A stretch of 15,608 nt of DNA, taken from positions 1 through 15,608 of the forward strand of contig JAZPZS010000167.1 of assembly GCA_045544835.1 (NCBI GenBank). The letters are read 5' to 3'. The stretch is from UBA1189 sp045544835 (GTDB lineage Bacteria; Bacteroidota; Bacteroidia; Bacteroidales; Bacteroidaceae). A program made the translations under genes and the position numbers. A model generated the notes under the pieces. That model saw only the letters and a program-made list of their open reading frames with translations. It had not been told where the DNA came from and searched no databases. This document shows, piece after piece, positions 15,430-15,608 of the stretch. Numbering within the stretch: position 1 is the stretch's first letter; the number at the start of each line of letters is the position of its first letter.

Positions 15430-15465
15430 CAGTAAACAGCGAAGATATACTGCACTCGCTTTGAA

Positions 15466-15490
15466 AAATATCTAAGCAAGCTTGATATTT
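15466..15490 (+). repeat. Hairpin in the rhuM leader
   Basis: Arms AAATATC (15466-15472) and GATATTT (15484-15490) are perfect complements, with inner AAG/CTT pairing around one unpaired T. It lies after P1 and just before P2, so it could attenuate P1 transcripts or serve as an operator. Confidence 0.4.
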
Positions 15491-15514
15491 CTCGCTCGTT
15501 TGTTACTATCTTTG
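15482..15514 (+). promoter_or_regulatory. Proximal candidate promoter (P2) of the rhuM-family gene
   Basis: An exact TATCTTTG box (15507-15514) with TTG 22 nt upstream (15482-15484, spacing slightly long). The implied start near 15521 is about 10 nt before the ATG at 15532. Confidence 0.5.
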
Positions 15515-15531
15515 CATATATTTTGCGAGGT

Positions 15532-15608
15532 ATGACAAACGAGATAATCATCTATCAAACCGAAGACGGACAGACACAGATTGATGTCCGCATGGAGAAT
15601 GAGACGGT
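15532..15608 (+). CDS. RhuM family protein, N-terminal fragment (3' end outside window)
   Basis: Only the first 25 full codons are present, running off the window edge. The residues NEIIIYQTEDGQTQIDVRMEN are a close fit to the conserved N-terminus of the RhuM (virulence protein RhuM / PF13310) family, whose members normally continue into a WLTQxQ(M/L)AELF DNA-binding-like segment. RhuM was named from a Salmonella pathogenicity island; its molecular role is not settled, and homologues are common in mobile or defence-rich DNA. Two Bacteroidota -7 boxes lie upstream (15422-15429 and 15507-15514). Its position beside the DUF3990 cassette and repeat copy 2 supports an accessory island continuing to the right. 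Confidence 0.82.
   Translation, partial: MTNEIIIYQTEDGQTQIDVRMENET

Noticed and set aside
15285..15551. 88-codon open frame on the minus strand
   Set aside because: It runs antisense through repeat copy 2, both rhuM promoter candidates and the rhuM start, and its translation resembles no family I know.

Overview
The window looks like chromosomal DNA from a Bacteroidota species, most likely order Bacteroidales and close to Prevotella/Segatella. Three things point there. Promoters fit the Bacteroidota pattern of a TTG or TTTG box about 20 bases upstream of TAnnTTTG, for example at 3487-3518, 5890-5920 and 15056-15087. The gene content is rich in carbohydrate-active enzymes (GH92, GH29, PL1). 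The order ftsK - lolA-like - trxB and the short C-terminal tail of the pectate lyase (NLQGQR ... GLYIVNGRK) are also familiar from this group. Genus placement is inference.

Region 1 (1-5763) is a glycan-degradation block. It holds the 3' end of a GH92 alpha-mannosidase, a yjbQ/UPF0047 gene 6 nt behind it, a convergent GH29 alpha-L-fucosidase, nagA (N-acetylglucosamine-6-phosphate deacetylase) and, divergent from nagA, a complete GH92 lipoprotein. Mannose and fucose removal next to GlcNAc-6-P catabolism suggests host-type or other complex N-glycans as the substrate. No SusC/SusD pair or regulator is visible, so a full polysaccharide utilization locus cannot be claimed.

Region 2 (5890-10146) is a housekeeping cluster on the + strand: ftsK (chromosome segregation translocase), a LolA-like periplasmic lipoprotein carrier and trxB (thioredoxin reductase). 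It closes with a good hairpin at 10110-10139.

Region 3 (10244-13950) holds a secreted PL1 pectate lyase with a T9SS-like C-terminal tail, then a YbiT-like ABC-F ATPase. In the ABC-F protein the second ATP site has lost its Walker A and catalytic Glu, while the matching signature in NBD1 is also degenerate. A strong terminator (13911-13950) follows.

Region 4 (13951-15608) is accessory DNA. A three-gene minus-strand cassette (DUF3791, a DUF3990 ADP-ribosyltransferase-like protein, and an unassigned 77-residue protein) is joined by two 4-nt ATGA overlaps and driven by a near-consensus promoter. It lies between two 39-bp direct repeats (35/39 identical) and next to the start of a RhuM-family gene with two candidate promoters. 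This cassette is the best candidate in the window for a little-described toxin-antitoxin or defence-like system.
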